From Methanocalculus sp. (lineage in GTDB: Archaea > Halobacteriota > Methanomicrobia > Methanomicrobiales > Methanocorpusculaceae), in the NCBI GenBank assembly GCA_013329165.1, contig DUKV01000007.1, positions 1-64,000 of the forward strand: a DNA stretch of 64,000 nucleotides. The letters run 5' to 3'. The notes beneath the pieces were generated by a model. That model was not told the DNA's origin. It worked only from the letters and a program-made list of their open reading frames with translations, and ran no database searches. The position numbers and the translations under genes are program-made. Shown in pieces: positions 25,028-33,563 of the stretch. Position 1 is the first letter of the stretch. Every line of letters starts with the position of its first letter.

Positions 25028-25694
25028 ACAGAAGGCAGGCAAGCCCGAGCAGGATGCCGGAGATCACAGTGCCTGGTGATCCGGCACTCTGCTCTGGTGC
25101 TGTCGGGAGTGGTGCGGCCGGAACCTGTGTTGTCTGGGCAGGCACCGCATCAGGTGCGGCTCTAACCGGAACAAGGGTTGCTGATACGCCGCTTGTCTTT
25201 CCTGATTCAACTGCAACGAGCTCTGAATAGGGTTGGTATCCCTCTTTTTGAAGATTGATCAGGTGAAGACCGAGATCTGCCCGTGAGATGCTGTAGGATC
25301 CATCACTGTCTGTTGTGCCGACGAAGTTCTGGTTCTGGAAAACGTTGGCGCCCGGATCCGAGGTGATGACAATACCGCCATAGTCCCGGAATTGTGTTCC
25401 TGTGCGTGCCAGAACTGCGTTCACCCTGACGGTTTCATCCGGCAGGATATACGCAACACCATTCCAGTTCTGATAGCCATCTGTTCTCTTCAGCTGGAAT
25501 CTCGTCATGCCTGCACGAAGGTCAGTGACAGTGAGTGGTGTATAGCCGCGGAAGAGATTGGTGATATATACTTCGGCACCATCGGGCTCTGAGGTGATCT
25601 GAATCGTTCCGGTCAGCTCTGCCGAAGCAGGCGAAATACAGAGGGCAAGGCAGAGGAGCCCCTCAAGAATCAGGATAGATGTCCGGATCTGCAT
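25011..25694 (-). CDS. Secreted PEGA-domain surface protein
   Basis: A signal peptide (residues 1-25, ending SPASA) is followed by two PEGA-type beta repeats: GTIQITSEPDGAEVYITNLFRGYTPLTVTDL (about 29-59, in part), and GGIVITSDPGANVFQNQNFVGTTDSDG (about 106-132, in part). A Pro/Ala/Thr-rich linker (180-205) leads to a C-terminal hydrophobic helix ending in RRT. This signal, repeat, linker, helix, basic tail layout is typical of archaeal surface proteins held at the S-layer or handled by a sorting enzyme. The short motif before the helix (SAGSPGTV) is not a clear PGF signal. Partner genes downstream are signalling genes; a role in sensing is a guess. Confidence 0.75.
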   Translation of the reverse strand: MQIRTSILILEGLLCLALCISPASAELTGTIQITSEPDGAEVYITNLFRGYTPLTVTDLRAGMTRFQLKRTDGYQNWNGVAYILPDETVRVNAVLARTGTQFRDYGGIVITSDPGANVFQNQNFVGTTDSDGSYSISRADLGLHLINLQKEGYQPYSELVAVESGKTSGVSATLVPVRAAPDAVPAQTTQVPAAPLPTAPEQSAGSPGTVISGILLGLACLLFTRRT

Positions 25695-25715
25695 AGCATG
25701 ATACTGTCCTGTGAT

Positions 25716-27329
25716 CTAGATAATAGTTCGTCCTGCGGGGTACCTGACTACCATCCTGTTATCTGAACGGAGAACCGTTCCTCCGGAGAGTGCGAAGGCT
25801 TTTCTGAGGTACCTCAGCTGCCTGGTGTCAGGGGGTGTATCAGCGGTAGCTATCCTGATCATAATGCTATTATAATCCTCATGGATCACAATTGATATGT
25901 CATCGGCACCGCAGGCTGCGTACTGGGTAATAAGGGTGCGGGTGGCACGTTCAAACCTGTTCGGATCCATGATCGCACTGAGGTTTTCATCAGCAGCACA
26001 GACAGTGACAGACCCCTCGTTGACAACCTGTACCCGCCCCATCCGGAGTGCAAGAGAGGCAGCAAAATCATCAGCGGATGCAGACTCAAGCAGCTGATCT
26101 GCATGACGCGGATCAAGCGAATCGACAATGTTCCGGCAGAGTGCTGCTGGATTACAGTCTCTCAGGGTTGCAACAGGCCGAAATCCACGGAAAAGAGTCA
26201 TATAATCGTTGATCAGCTCGTCAAGGTGATCGATGAGCCAGGGTTCGATCACAACACCAAGCCCTCCCCGATCAATAAGGCGATCGATCTTTCCTGCGAT
26301 ATTCGCGGCATTGAGTGCAAGAAGGATGGGTTGGTGTGCGCCACGTCGGTATTCCTCTGCAAAACTGTTGTACCTGGCAAGGAGATCATCGACTGCCGCC
26401 GAATCAAGAACAGTTGAGATCTCTCCGGCAGATGCTCCCTCTTCCAGCTCGTCCAGCATGTGTGACACATACGTGATCCTGCCCGAGATGATGGTGAGGG
26501 TTTCATCAATCTCTGCCATTAAATCCTCTGCAAAGAGCGCGGTCTCTCTCATCCTCCCGGGTGTATGGGTCTCGATTCCATCCAGTTCCCTGACCTGTTT
26601 AGCAACGAGATCTATACTCCTGATCGCATCCTGTGCCTGGATGGGTTTTCCATGCCCAGAGTGGCAGACAGAGATCCTCTCGCCTGTAATCATCTTTTTG
26701 AGCCCGTAAAGGGATTTGAGCAGATCCTCACGTGAGTATCCGACCATCCCTGCAATCCCGGGAGATCCTGCAAAGAGCGTATCACCGATGAAGAGGTTCT
26801 CCCCGATCCTGTAGCAGATGCTCTCCGGGCTGTGTCCCGGTGTATGATAGGCGATGATCTCGAGATCACCGGGGAATGATATCGTCTCTTCAGGAAGCCC
26901 GTACTTTCCGGATTCCTGATTTCCAGAGAAGAGAGGGTTGCCAAGGAGTGTCGGGGATAATCTCTTCCCAAGGAGTGTTGCCTGGGTGACTCCGTAATCT
27001 TCTGTTTTCAGGGCTTTGACACCGGATACATGCGAGTAGGCGCGGTCTGCAAACGACCTGAGTCGGGGGTGGCTGACGAGCGAATGGCAGTGATCCACAT
27101 GGGTATGGGTCAGCAGTATGCCTGTTACATTCTGGGTTTGTGGGAGATCCGCTATGACAGAGAGGATTGCATCTGCCTGTTTTGGGATGGCACCGGGATC
27201 GATCAGGATCAGATCGTCATCTGAGGATATGAGAAACGAGTTTGATGAGAGCACATCTATCTTCCTGATCATCGGGTAAAAGGAGAGATCCTCTTCACCT
27301 GCTAACCGGCTCCACCCCTCTGCTTTCAT
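25716..27329 (-). CDS. Metallo-beta-lactamase fused to degenerate histidine-kinase module
   Basis: A 537-residue fusion. Residues 20-235 are a complete MBL hydrolase: H75-T-H-V-D-H80, H166 in HTPGHS, D183 in GDTLFAG and H223/H226 in CHSGHG would bind two metals. Residues about 250-537 are helical, then fold like a HisKA-HATPase: LLALNAANIAGKIDRLI, a long helix ending FRGFRPVATLRDC, LIT-QYAACGADDISIVI in place of the N-box, TADTPPD in place of D-x-G-x-G, and AFALSGGTVLRSDNRMVVRYP at the end. The ATP-binding Asn and Gly residues are not visible, so kinase activity is doubtful. Its start is 3 bp after the stop of the STAS gene. Function unknown; the pair probably signals together. Confidence 0.6.
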   Translation of the reverse strand: MKAEGWSRLAGEEDLSFYPMIRKIDVLSSNSFLISSDDDLILIDPGAIPKQADAILSVIADLPQTQNVTGILLTHTHVDHCHSLVSHPRLRSFADRAYSHVSGVKALKTEDYGVTQATLLGKRLSPTLLGNPLFSGNQESGKYGLPEETISFPGDLEIIAYHTPGHSPESICYRIGENLFIGDTLFAGSPGIAGMVGYSREDLLKSLYGLKKMITGERISVCHSGHGKPIQAQDAIRSIDLVAKQVRELDGIETHTPGRMRETALFAEDLMAEIDETLTIISGRITYVSHMLDELEEGASAGEISTVLDSAAVDDLLARYNSFAEEYRRGAHQPILLALNAANIAGKIDRLIDRGGLGVVIEPWLIDHLDELINDYMTLFRGFRPVATLRDCNPAALCRNIVDSLDPRHADQLLESASADDFAASLALRMGRVQVVNEGSVTVCAADENLSAIMDPNRFERATRTLITQYAACGADDISIVIHEDYNSIMIRIATADTPPDTRQLRYLRKAFALSGGTVLRSDNRMVVRYPAGRTII

Positions 27330-27332
27330 ATC

Positions 27333-27668
27333 TCACCGGTGATGCGCAACTGCATCGTTTACGGTCTTCTCGATGGTAAATATTGAGGTGAACCCGGTCA
27401 GCCGGAATATCTTCTCGACTTTTGTCCTGAGGCCGCAGAGGATCACATGGCGCCCTGATCCCTTCAGTTCCTTCTCGATAACAAGCAGTATGCGGAGCCC
27501 CCCGCTGCTGATATAATCGAGGCCGGCACAGTTCACAATGACGTCCCCTTCCTGTTCCCCGGCAAATGATCTGAGTATGGTCTCTGCCTCGGGTGCGGTT
27601 GTCGAGTCAATTCTTCCGGAAAGATCAGCGAACCTGACACCCCCTGTCTCTGCTATTGTAATCTCCAT
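27333..27668 (-). CDS. STAS-domain protein (anti-sigma antagonist-like)
   Basis: A 111-residue single STAS domain. The pattern is ITIAETGGVRFADLSGRIDSTTAPEAETIL then DVIVNCAGLDYISSGGLRILLVIEKELKGSGRHVILCGL (in part). Ser54 in DYISSGGL lies where SpoIIAA/RsbV-type proteins are phosphorylated. Bacterial STAS proteins bind HATPase-type anti-sigma kinases; here the next gene, 3 bp away, has a HATPase-like tail. ATG 27668 is chosen (27671 is in frame too). The gene lies 109 bp after the hybrid-kinase gene on the same strand, so the three may share a transcript. Confidence 0.8.
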   Translation of the reverse strand: MEITIAETGGVRFADLSGRIDSTTAPEAETILRSFAGEQEGDVIVNCAGLDYISSGGLRILLVIEKELKGSGRHVILCGLRTKVEKIFRLTGFTSIFTIEKTVNDAVAHHR

Positions 27669-27779
27669 CATTATTATCCACGCTCTGTATCTGATTAGGA
27701 GTTGAAAGGTAAAAACATTATATTCTTTTTAAGCGTGGGACAAGAAATATTGAAGTGTGGATGGAGAAAGCAACAGGCA

Positions 27780-30700
27780 TCAGGTGAAAAAGGATCCCTG
27801 TGCAAAAGAATCTGCGAGCGCCGAATTCTCATCCTGGAGGGGATTTAGTACCGTATCCAGAAGGGAGAGTAGATCGCGTCCCCGGTATGGTTTTGGAAGG
27901 ACTGCACAGTAACCATGCTCCCGGTATGCTGACATAACCGGATCCTCCGAGTATCCGGAGGAGACTATGGCCTTAATAGACGGATCTTCCCGATACAAGA
28001 TGGCCATCGCCTCTCTCCCGCCCATCCCCCCCGGTATGGTGAGATCCATTATGACAGCGTCGAATGATTTTCCATTCTTTTTCGCCTCTCTGTAGAGGCA
28101 AATCGCCTCATCACCATCTGTTGCAGTGGTGACTGTGTATCCCTGTTGTGTCAGTATCACCGATGCAATTTCAAGGATCGCCTCATCATCGTCCATGATC
28201 AGGATCGACTGATCTCTTCCACAGGGAATTGTCAACTCGCATGTCCTGCATGAAAGAGCTTTTTTCGATGCCGGAAGGTAGATCGAGAATGTGGTGCCGA
28301 TATCGGGCTTTGATACGACATCGATTGTCCCACCATGTTTTTTGATAATTGAGAGGCACGATGCAAGGCCAAGCCCGTTCCCGTTCTGTTTTGTAGTAAA
28401 GTACGGGTCAAAGATTCTGGTGAGATCATTCTGTGAGATTCCACACCCCTGATCGTGCACCGAGATACAGAGATAATCTCCCGGAATACAGGTTCCCATA
28501 TCCTCTTTGATTGTGCAATTCTTTGCATTCACTGTGATGATACCGCCATCCGGCATAGCCTGATTGGCATTTATGACGAGATTGCTGATCACCTGGCCAA
28601 TCTGGCCGCAGTCCACGTCAGCTGTCCAGAGGTCAGGTTCGATCAAAATCTCCGCTCGCGAGGCTGTTCCCTGGAGTACAAAGAGGGTCGTCTCTTTAAT
28701 GAGATCGCGGATATCAGCAGTCTCCTTCACCGGTGATCCACCTTTTGCAAAGGTGACAAGCTGCCTGGTCATATCTCGTGCACGCAGTGCTGCCGTTTCT
28801 GCACGTTCGATCCGATCAATTGCTGCGGGATTATCTGTTATCTCCATCCGTGCTATCATCAGGTTTCCGGTAATCGCTGTGAGAATATTATTGAAGTCAT
28901 GAGCAATCCCCCCGGCAAGGAGGCCGATCGACTCGAGTTTCTCTATTCGGATCATCTCATCCTCATGGCGTCTCCGCTCTCCGATGTCCCGAATGACACA
29001 GACGCTTCCAATTGCCGCTCCCTTGCAATCCCGAATCGGAGCTGCTGAAAATTCAATCGGGCATATGAGGGAATCTGCCTTTTCCAGGTACAGATCCCGT
29101 GAGATCATGATCGGAGCATTCTTCGCAATTGCCTCTGATGCCAGTTTATCCGCGGATAGTGCATCTCCATCTCCTCCCTGCATCGGGAGGACAAGGCCGA
29201 TATCCATCCCGGTCAGATCATCTTTTGACCTGCCGATCAGATCTGCTGCGGGTTTATTGATGAGACTGATTCGTGACCTGGTATCGGTTGCAATCACCCC
29301 GTCGGTGATCGACGATAACGTGACAGAAAGCCGTTCTCTCTCAGCAGCACCCGCCTGCTCAGCTGCTCTCCTTCGCTCTATCTCGGATGTCAGATTTACA
29401 TTGATGAGTGAGAGCTCTGTTGTACGTTCCCTCACAAGATCTTCAAGATGGTTCTGGTACCGGGCGAGTTCTTCTTCCGCAGCTCTCTTCTCTGTTATAT
29501 CCCTTGCAATTCCGAATAGGCCGCATATCCTCCCCTCTGAATATCTTTGCTGGATATGGAGATCCAGAATCAGCTCCTTTCCGGTTTTTGTTGTGATCCT
29601 TGTCTCAAATGATTGGTTGTTCATTGCGTTTGTCTGAATTGGCTCTGCCCCATTTGGAGTCTGATCTGAGATGTCTGGAAAGAATTCTGACAGCTCTCTT
29701 TCGATGAGTTCTGTTTTTGTATATCCGGTAAGGGTCTCGGCCATCCTGTTTGTGCTTGTGATCATTCCGTTTGTGTCTGTGGTGAAGAAGATGTCATGGG
29801 CATCGTTGAAAAGATGGCGGAAACGCTCTTCGCTCTGCTTCAGCAGGTTCTGTGATCTCTCAAGCGAGTCGAGCATTCTATTTACACCTGATGCAACCTG
29901 AGCTATCTCATCATCCCCGGTAAAATCGATCCGGGATGATACAGACTGACCATCACGAATTGATCGAATCCCTGTTTTGAGCCTGCTTAAGGGATCGAGT
30001 ACCATCCTCTCCATTATGCCCATGGTAACAGCTCCACTGATGATCCCCAGGATGACAAGGGCAAGAAGTGAGAACTGGATCGCAGACTGGCCGTTCTGAA
30101 AGATATCTCTGGGCATCTCAACTTTCATGATTAAACCTGGGTTTCCGTGAAGATCGGACAGGATTGTATAGCCTGCTACGGTATTCTCATCAATTGGGTT
30201 CACAATCTCTGATCGATCCGAGAGCAGGCGAGGTCGGATCTGCTGGATATCATCCGGATTATTCTGTTGGTAGCTTTCATAGACTGATAGTTGAAGTTCT
30301 GTCTGCCGGGAGAGGACTCCCATCTCTGCCTGATCGAGATATCGCCCGACTATGATTGTACCAGATGGTTCTTCCTGTCCGCTTCGTATGATCGGACGGG
30401 TTGCAATCAGCATCGGCCCTGATCCGAGTACAAGTATTCCATTCTCCGCAGTGATGTCATTCTCTGCCAACTGGGAGAGGAGGCTTCGGGGTGTCGGCAT
30501 CACATGGCCATAATCCAGATTGATATATTTATGGTTGATTATCTCGTTCTCATGATCAACAAAGAGAATGATGTTGATATTTGATCCGGTAAACTTTTCA
30601 TCGGGAAATGCCGACTGGAAATATACATGATCACGGGTTTCTAAGAAGGTATTCGTCTCTTCGGCACTTGCCCAGGTATATGCTATCGCATCCAGTTTTC

Positions 30701-30974
30701 GAATCTCACCGGCTATTGCATTCTCTGCACGCTCAATATTCTGTTGCATTGCATTCTCTTCAAGTTTGGAGAAACCCTCCATGACGATCATCTGGGAGGA
30801 GATGAAGAGTAGACAGGTCATCAAAAGACAGGAGATGGCAATTGCGCCGAGTGTTTTCAATCTCAGTGAGTCGGGTAGAATTCGTTTAAAATTTGTTTTG
30901 CATCTGTTCAAATCAAGGGGGATCAAGGAGCCGTTCCTCTTCTCTTCAGACAGAGTCCTCTCATCTGACATCAC
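27780..30974 (-). CDS. CHASE4-HAMP-PAS hybrid histidine kinase with receiver domain
   Basis: A 1064-residue membrane sensor. TM helix 1 is near 44-66; the outside domain (about 67-300) with SKLEENAMQQNIERA and the DFTR-like W-A-S-A-E-E-T-N-T-F region fits CHASE4; TM 2 is near 300-322. HAMP comes next (VLDPLSRLKTGIRSI). Two PAS domains follow (about 380-490 and 545-660). The kinase core has HDFNNILTAI (phosphorylated His near 690), NLVINANQAMPDGG (N-box) and NGLGLASCLSIIKKHGG. A C-terminal receiver starts ILIMDDDE (about 925) with phospho-acceptor Asp near 976 (MDLTIPGG). It is divergent from a PstS-like gene, with an 18-bp palindrome between. Confidence 0.88.
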   Translation of the reverse strand: MMSDERTLSEEKRNGSLIPLDLNRCKTNFKRILPDSLRLKTLGAIAISCLLMTCLLFISSQMIVMEGFSKLEENAMQQNIERAENAIAGEIRKLDAIAYTWASAEETNTFLETRDHVYFQSAFPDEKFTGSNINIILFVDHENEIINHKYINLDYGHVMPTPRSLLSQLAENDITAENGILVLGSGPMLIATRPIIRSGQEEPSGTIIVGRYLDQAEMGVLSRQTELQLSVYESYQQNNPDDIQQIRPRLLSDRSEIVNPIDENTVAGYTILSDLHGNPGLIMKVEMPRDIFQNGQSAIQFSLLALVILGIISGAVTMGIMERMVLDPLSRLKTGIRSIRDGQSVSSRIDFTGDDEIAQVASGVNRMLDSLERSQNLLKQSEERFRHLFNDAHDIFFTTDTNGMITSTNRMAETLTGYTKTELIERELSEFFPDISDQTPNGAEPIQTNAMNNQSFETRITTKTGKELILDLHIQQRYSEGRICGLFGIARDITEKRAAEEELARYQNHLEDLVRERTTELSLINVNLTSEIERRRAAEQAGAAERERLSVTLSSITDGVIATDTRSRISLINKPAADLIGRSKDDLTGMDIGLVLPMQGGDGDALSADKLASEAIAKNAPIMISRDLYLEKADSLICPIEFSAAPIRDCKGAAIGSVCVIRDIGERRRHEDEMIRIEKLESIGLLAGGIAHDFNNILTAITGNLMIARMEITDNPAAIDRIERAETAALRARDMTRQLVTFAKGGSPVKETADIRDLIKETTLFVLQGTASRAEILIEPDLWTADVDCGQIGQVISNLVINANQAMPDGGIITVNAKNCTIKEDMGTCIPGDYLCISVHDQGCGISQNDLTRIFDPYFTTKQNGNGLGLASCLSIIKKHGGTIDVVSKPDIGTTFSIYLPASKKALSCRTCELTIPCGRDQSILIMDDDEAILEIASVILTQQGYTVTTATDGDEAICLYREAKKNGKSFDAVIMDLTIPGGMGGREAMAILYREDPSIKAIVSSGYSEDPVMSAYREHGYCAVLPKPYRGRDLLSLLDTVLNPLQDENSALADSFAQGSFFT

Positions 30975-31054
30975 CCTGCTTCTTGTCCTGGTACTGCATC
31001 AGGACTTGTGTTTGAGAATATTGATACCGTCGGATTTTTTGGTGTTTCTGATTT

Positions 31055-31072
31055 CAATAGAGATCTCTATTG
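31055..31072. promoter_or_regulatory. Perfect 18-bp palindrome between hybrid kinase and pstS-like gene
   Basis: CAATAGAGATCTCTATTG is identical on both strands. It lies 81 bp before the hybrid kinase start and 102 bp before the pstS-like start, in the divergent promoter region. A second, weaker repeat, GTCCTG...CAGGAC (30985-31005), is closer to the kinase. Such a symmetric site most likely binds a dimeric regulator. Confidence 0.55.
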
Positions 31073-31173
31073 TTGTCAGAATCTCAGTTGAGAGAACCTA
31101 TACCTGTTCATGAGTATGGTACAGATTGACCGGGCAGGAGAGAGACTCTCTTCCGGGGGGGTATGGTATAAGT

Positions 31174-32181
31174 ATGATGGAGCGGAATCAAAAAATTCTC
31201 ATTGTTGTTTTTTTTCTTGTTGTAAGTGTAGGGTCAATTTATTTTGGAGGGGCAATAATTGGATCAGATGGAACAGGACAACCCGAATCGAACATAAATG
31301 AGAGAAGCCAGGAGACGTTTATCACCATTGCCGGATCAACAACCGTGCAACCTGTCTCTGAAATCCTGGCAAAAGTCTATTCAAGGTCCCATCCCGGTGT
31401 TCTGATCGCTGTTGAGGGGGGTGGATCAGGAACAGGGGTTGTGCGGGCAGGATCAGGTGACGTCTCTATTGGTGCGTCTTCCCGCCCGATCAAGGATACT
31501 GAACGATTGAAGTACCCATTCCTTGTTATTCATAAGATTGGAGGCTCTGGTGTCGTTCTGATCGCCAGCAGAAGTTATCCTCATGATGCAATCGCCTTTG
31601 AAGAACTTCAGGCTCTGTATAATGACGCGGATGACGATCTTTCAGCAATCCCACGTCTTCGTGATATCAGCTATGTTGTGCAGAGGAGCGATCCGTCGGG
31701 AACAGAAGAGGTCTTTGCAAAATGGCTCTTTCCGGGATCAAATACTGTTGATTCTTCGCTTTCAGTGCGTGATCAAAATGCCGAAGGTATGATTGTCCAG
31801 ATGGCTGCTGAGGGGAATGCAGGTATCCTGAAAGCAGTCAAAGAACAATCAGGTGCTGTTGGTTTTGTGGATTTTGGGTATGCCGAACATGATCCTGGTG
31901 TAAAAATTCTCCAGATCTATGATATGGGAAGTACTGTTGCTGTTCCAGCGCATCCCTCGGAAATACGTCTGGCAATACTGAATGAACTGAAAGGTGATCC
32001 TCTGGATGATGATCTGAGGTATATTCCGGATCTTACCAGGGAGCTGCTCTACCTGACAGACGGTACTCCGGATAGTGAGGTTGGATCGTTTATTCGATTT
32101 GCACAATCTGCCGAAGCACGGCGTTACTTTAATGAAATAGGATACTTCTCGATGAATGAGATTGATGAAATAATGAGGTGA
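31174..32181 (+). CDS. PstS-like phosphate-binding protein, membrane-anchored
   Basis: The 335-residue protein starts with an N-terminal hydrophobic helix (about 8-28) that serves as uncleaved anchor or signal; no lipobox cysteine is seen. The mature part resembles PstS/PBP-like-2: ITIAGSTTVQPVSEILAKVY, EGGGSGTGVVRAGSGDVSIGASSRPI (in part), then SDPSGTEEVFAKW and AVGFVDFGYAE. The residues S-T-T and S-G-T normally hold phosphate. No permease or ATPase genes follow; instead a response regulator starts directly at the stop codon. It may serve as a phosphate sensor rather than an importer. ATG 31174 begins the anchor; 31126 in frame is less likely. Confidence 0.8.
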   Translation: MMERNQKILIVVFFLVVSVGSIYFGGAIIGSDGTGQPESNINERSQETFITIAGSTTVQPVSEILAKVYSRSHPGVLIAVEGGGSGTGVVRAGSGDVSIGASSRPIKDTERLKYPFLVIHKIGGSGVVLIASRSYPHDAIAFEELQALYNDADDDLSAIPRLRDISYVVQRSDPSGTEEVFAKWLFPGSNTVDSSLSVRDQNAEGMIVQMAAEGNAGILKAVKEQSGAVGFVDFGYAEHDPGVKILQIYDMGSTVAVPAHPSEIRLAILNELKGDPLDDDLRYIPDLTRELLYLTDGTPDSEVGSFIRFAQSAEARRYFNEIGYFSMNEIDEIMR

Positions 32182-32997
32182 ATGATGGAGTCGACAGAGA
32201 TACTTATTGTTGAAGATGATCCGGCTATCTCACAGGTACTTTCCGGCACGCTCAGTACATTTGGTTATTCGGTGTGCGGGCATGCACGATCAGGGGACGA
32301 AGCTATTCTACAGGTTATTGCGACCAATCCCGATCTCGTGATGATGGATATCGGCCTTGAGGGGATCTGCGATGGTATCGTTGCTGCAACCTATATCCAC
32401 CAGTTCTTCTCGGTCCCTGTTGTCTTCTGCACCGGGCAGTCAGGTGGTGATTCTATTGAACGGGCAAAAGCGGCACAACCTTTTGGTTACCTCTCAAAAC
32501 CCTTTTCCGATCAGGAATTATATGGAACTATTGAGATAGCATTGAACTCGCATGCCCTCTTCATGAGGCGGTTTGGCATTAAGGGATGCAAACTCAACAC
32601 CCTCCTTTCGCTTGATACCGGCATCCTGTTTCTGAATAATGACGGTAGGGTGCTTTTTAGCAACCCCTCTGCCGGGTATCTCACTGGCTGCTCCCATAAC
32701 GAGGCATTCTTCCGGCATATTAACGATATTGTGGATTGGGAACCTGTCGTCTCGATGATGGATGAGGAATTCTCACTCTGGAGCCGTATTACAGAAACGA
32801 GTATGATAGATCTGATTGGATCCTGCACTGATCTGACCATCAGGATCGCTGGCGGGAGGAAACGCCATGTCCGCCTTCAGGCAATGAGAAAGAGAGATTA
32901 CCGCGGGGCGATCATAGGGTATATCATAAAACTGGATGAGATGATCAATATGCCTGCCAGGGCTGAGAAACGGATTCCCGCCGGTCTTGTGCAATGA
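32182..32997 (+). CDS. Response regulator with PAS-like output domain (paralog 1)
   Basis: The 271-residue protein has a receiver domain (1-120): acidic E11-D12-D13 pocket, phospho-acceptor Asp56 in MMDIGLEG, Thr/Ser switch in VFCTGQSGG and Lys106 in SKPF. Residues 140-255 look like one PAS-type domain (LDTGILFLNNDGRVLFSNPSAGYLTG, in part). No DNA-binding helix-turn-helix is visible, so it probably acts through protein contacts. AGGTGA precedes ATG 32182. It follows the PstS-like gene without a gap. A second protein with the same layout is at 55134-55913. Confidence 0.82.
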   Translation: MMESTEILIVEDDPAISQVLSGTLSTFGYSVCGHARSGDEAILQVIATNPDLVMMDIGLEGICDGIVAATYIHQFFSVPVVFCTGQSGGDSIERAKAAQPFGYLSKPFSDQELYGTIEIALNSHALFMRRFGIKGCKLNTLLSLDTGILFLNNDGRVLFSNPSAGYLTGCSHNEAFFRHINDIVDWEPVVSMMDEEFSLWSRITETSMIDLIGSCTDLTIRIAGGRKRHVRLQAMRKRDYRGAIIGYIIKLDEMINMPARAEKRIPAGLVQ

Positions 32998-33006
32998 TAG
33001 AAAACT

Positions 33007-33039
33007 ATATAATGTATCAGTCCCTAACTATAGGTTAGC
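33007..33039 (+). promoter_or_regulatory. hsp20 promoter with inverted repeat at the start site
   Basis: TATATAAT at 33007-33014 is a strong TATA box. CTAAC-TATAG-GTTAG at 33025-33039 is an inverted repeat with 5-bp arms. It covers the place where transcription should start (about 25 bp after the TATA box). A repressor bound there would block the polymerase, as heat-shock repressors do in other euryarchaea; the protein is not identified. Confidence 0.55.
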
Positions 33040-33071
33040 CACTCTCAATGTGGCATAGGAGGGATGAAACT

Positions 33072-33563
33072 ATGGTATGGGACAGACGAAGATATCCATT
33101 TGGATCGATCGGACAGGAGATCGATGAGATGATGGCAGAGATGGAGGCACGCTTCCAGGAGATCTTCTCGGGAACCCGGAGGAACCTCCTGCCCGAAGCA
33201 GGCGGCGGGGTGACCGATCGCTTCTTGCCAGCCATCCGTGGCGAGTTCAGGGTTGATATCAGCGACCACGAAGATGAAGTCGTTATCGTTGCTGATATCC
33301 CTGGATTTGAGAAGGAAGGTGTCAGTGTTCAGCTCATTGATCCACGGACGCTTGAGATTGCAACCCGCCAGAGCACCGAGAAGAAAGATGAACAGGAGAA
33401 CTACTACATACGGGAGAGGATGTATGGATCGATGCGTCGCCTGGTACGCCTCCCGGTCGATGTCACCGAAGATGGAGCACAGGCCTCCTTCAAAAACGGC
33501 GTCCTTGAGGTGCACCTGAAGAAGACCGAGATGCCTTCGGTGCGTTCAATCCAGATTGAATAG
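33072..33563 (+). CDS. hsp20: Small heat shock protein, Hsp20/alpha-crystallin family
   Basis: An ATP-independent holdase that stops unfolded proteins from clumping. The 163-residue protein has an N-terminal arm (DRRRYPFGSIGQEIDEMMAEM), an alpha-crystallin domain (about 55-150: EFRVDISDHEDEVVIVADIPGFEKEGVSV in part, then SFKNGVLEVHLKK) and a C-terminal I-x-I motif (SIQIE) that joins dimers into oligomers. ATAGGAGGG lies 8 bases before ATG 33072, an unusually good ribosome site. Single gene with its own promoter. Confidence 0.95.
   Translation: MVWDRRRYPFGSIGQEIDEMMAEMEARFQEIFSGTRRNLLPEAGGGVTDRFLPAIRGEFRVDISDHEDEVVIVADIPGFEKEGVSVQLIDPRTLEIATRQSTEKKDEQENYYIRERMYGSMRRLVRLPVDVTEDGAQASFKNGVLEVHLKKTEMPSVRSIQIE

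Noticed and set aside
31174-32181. A complete phosphate ABC importer
   Set aside because: Only the binding protein is present; the following genes are a regulator and hsp20, with no permease or ATPase.
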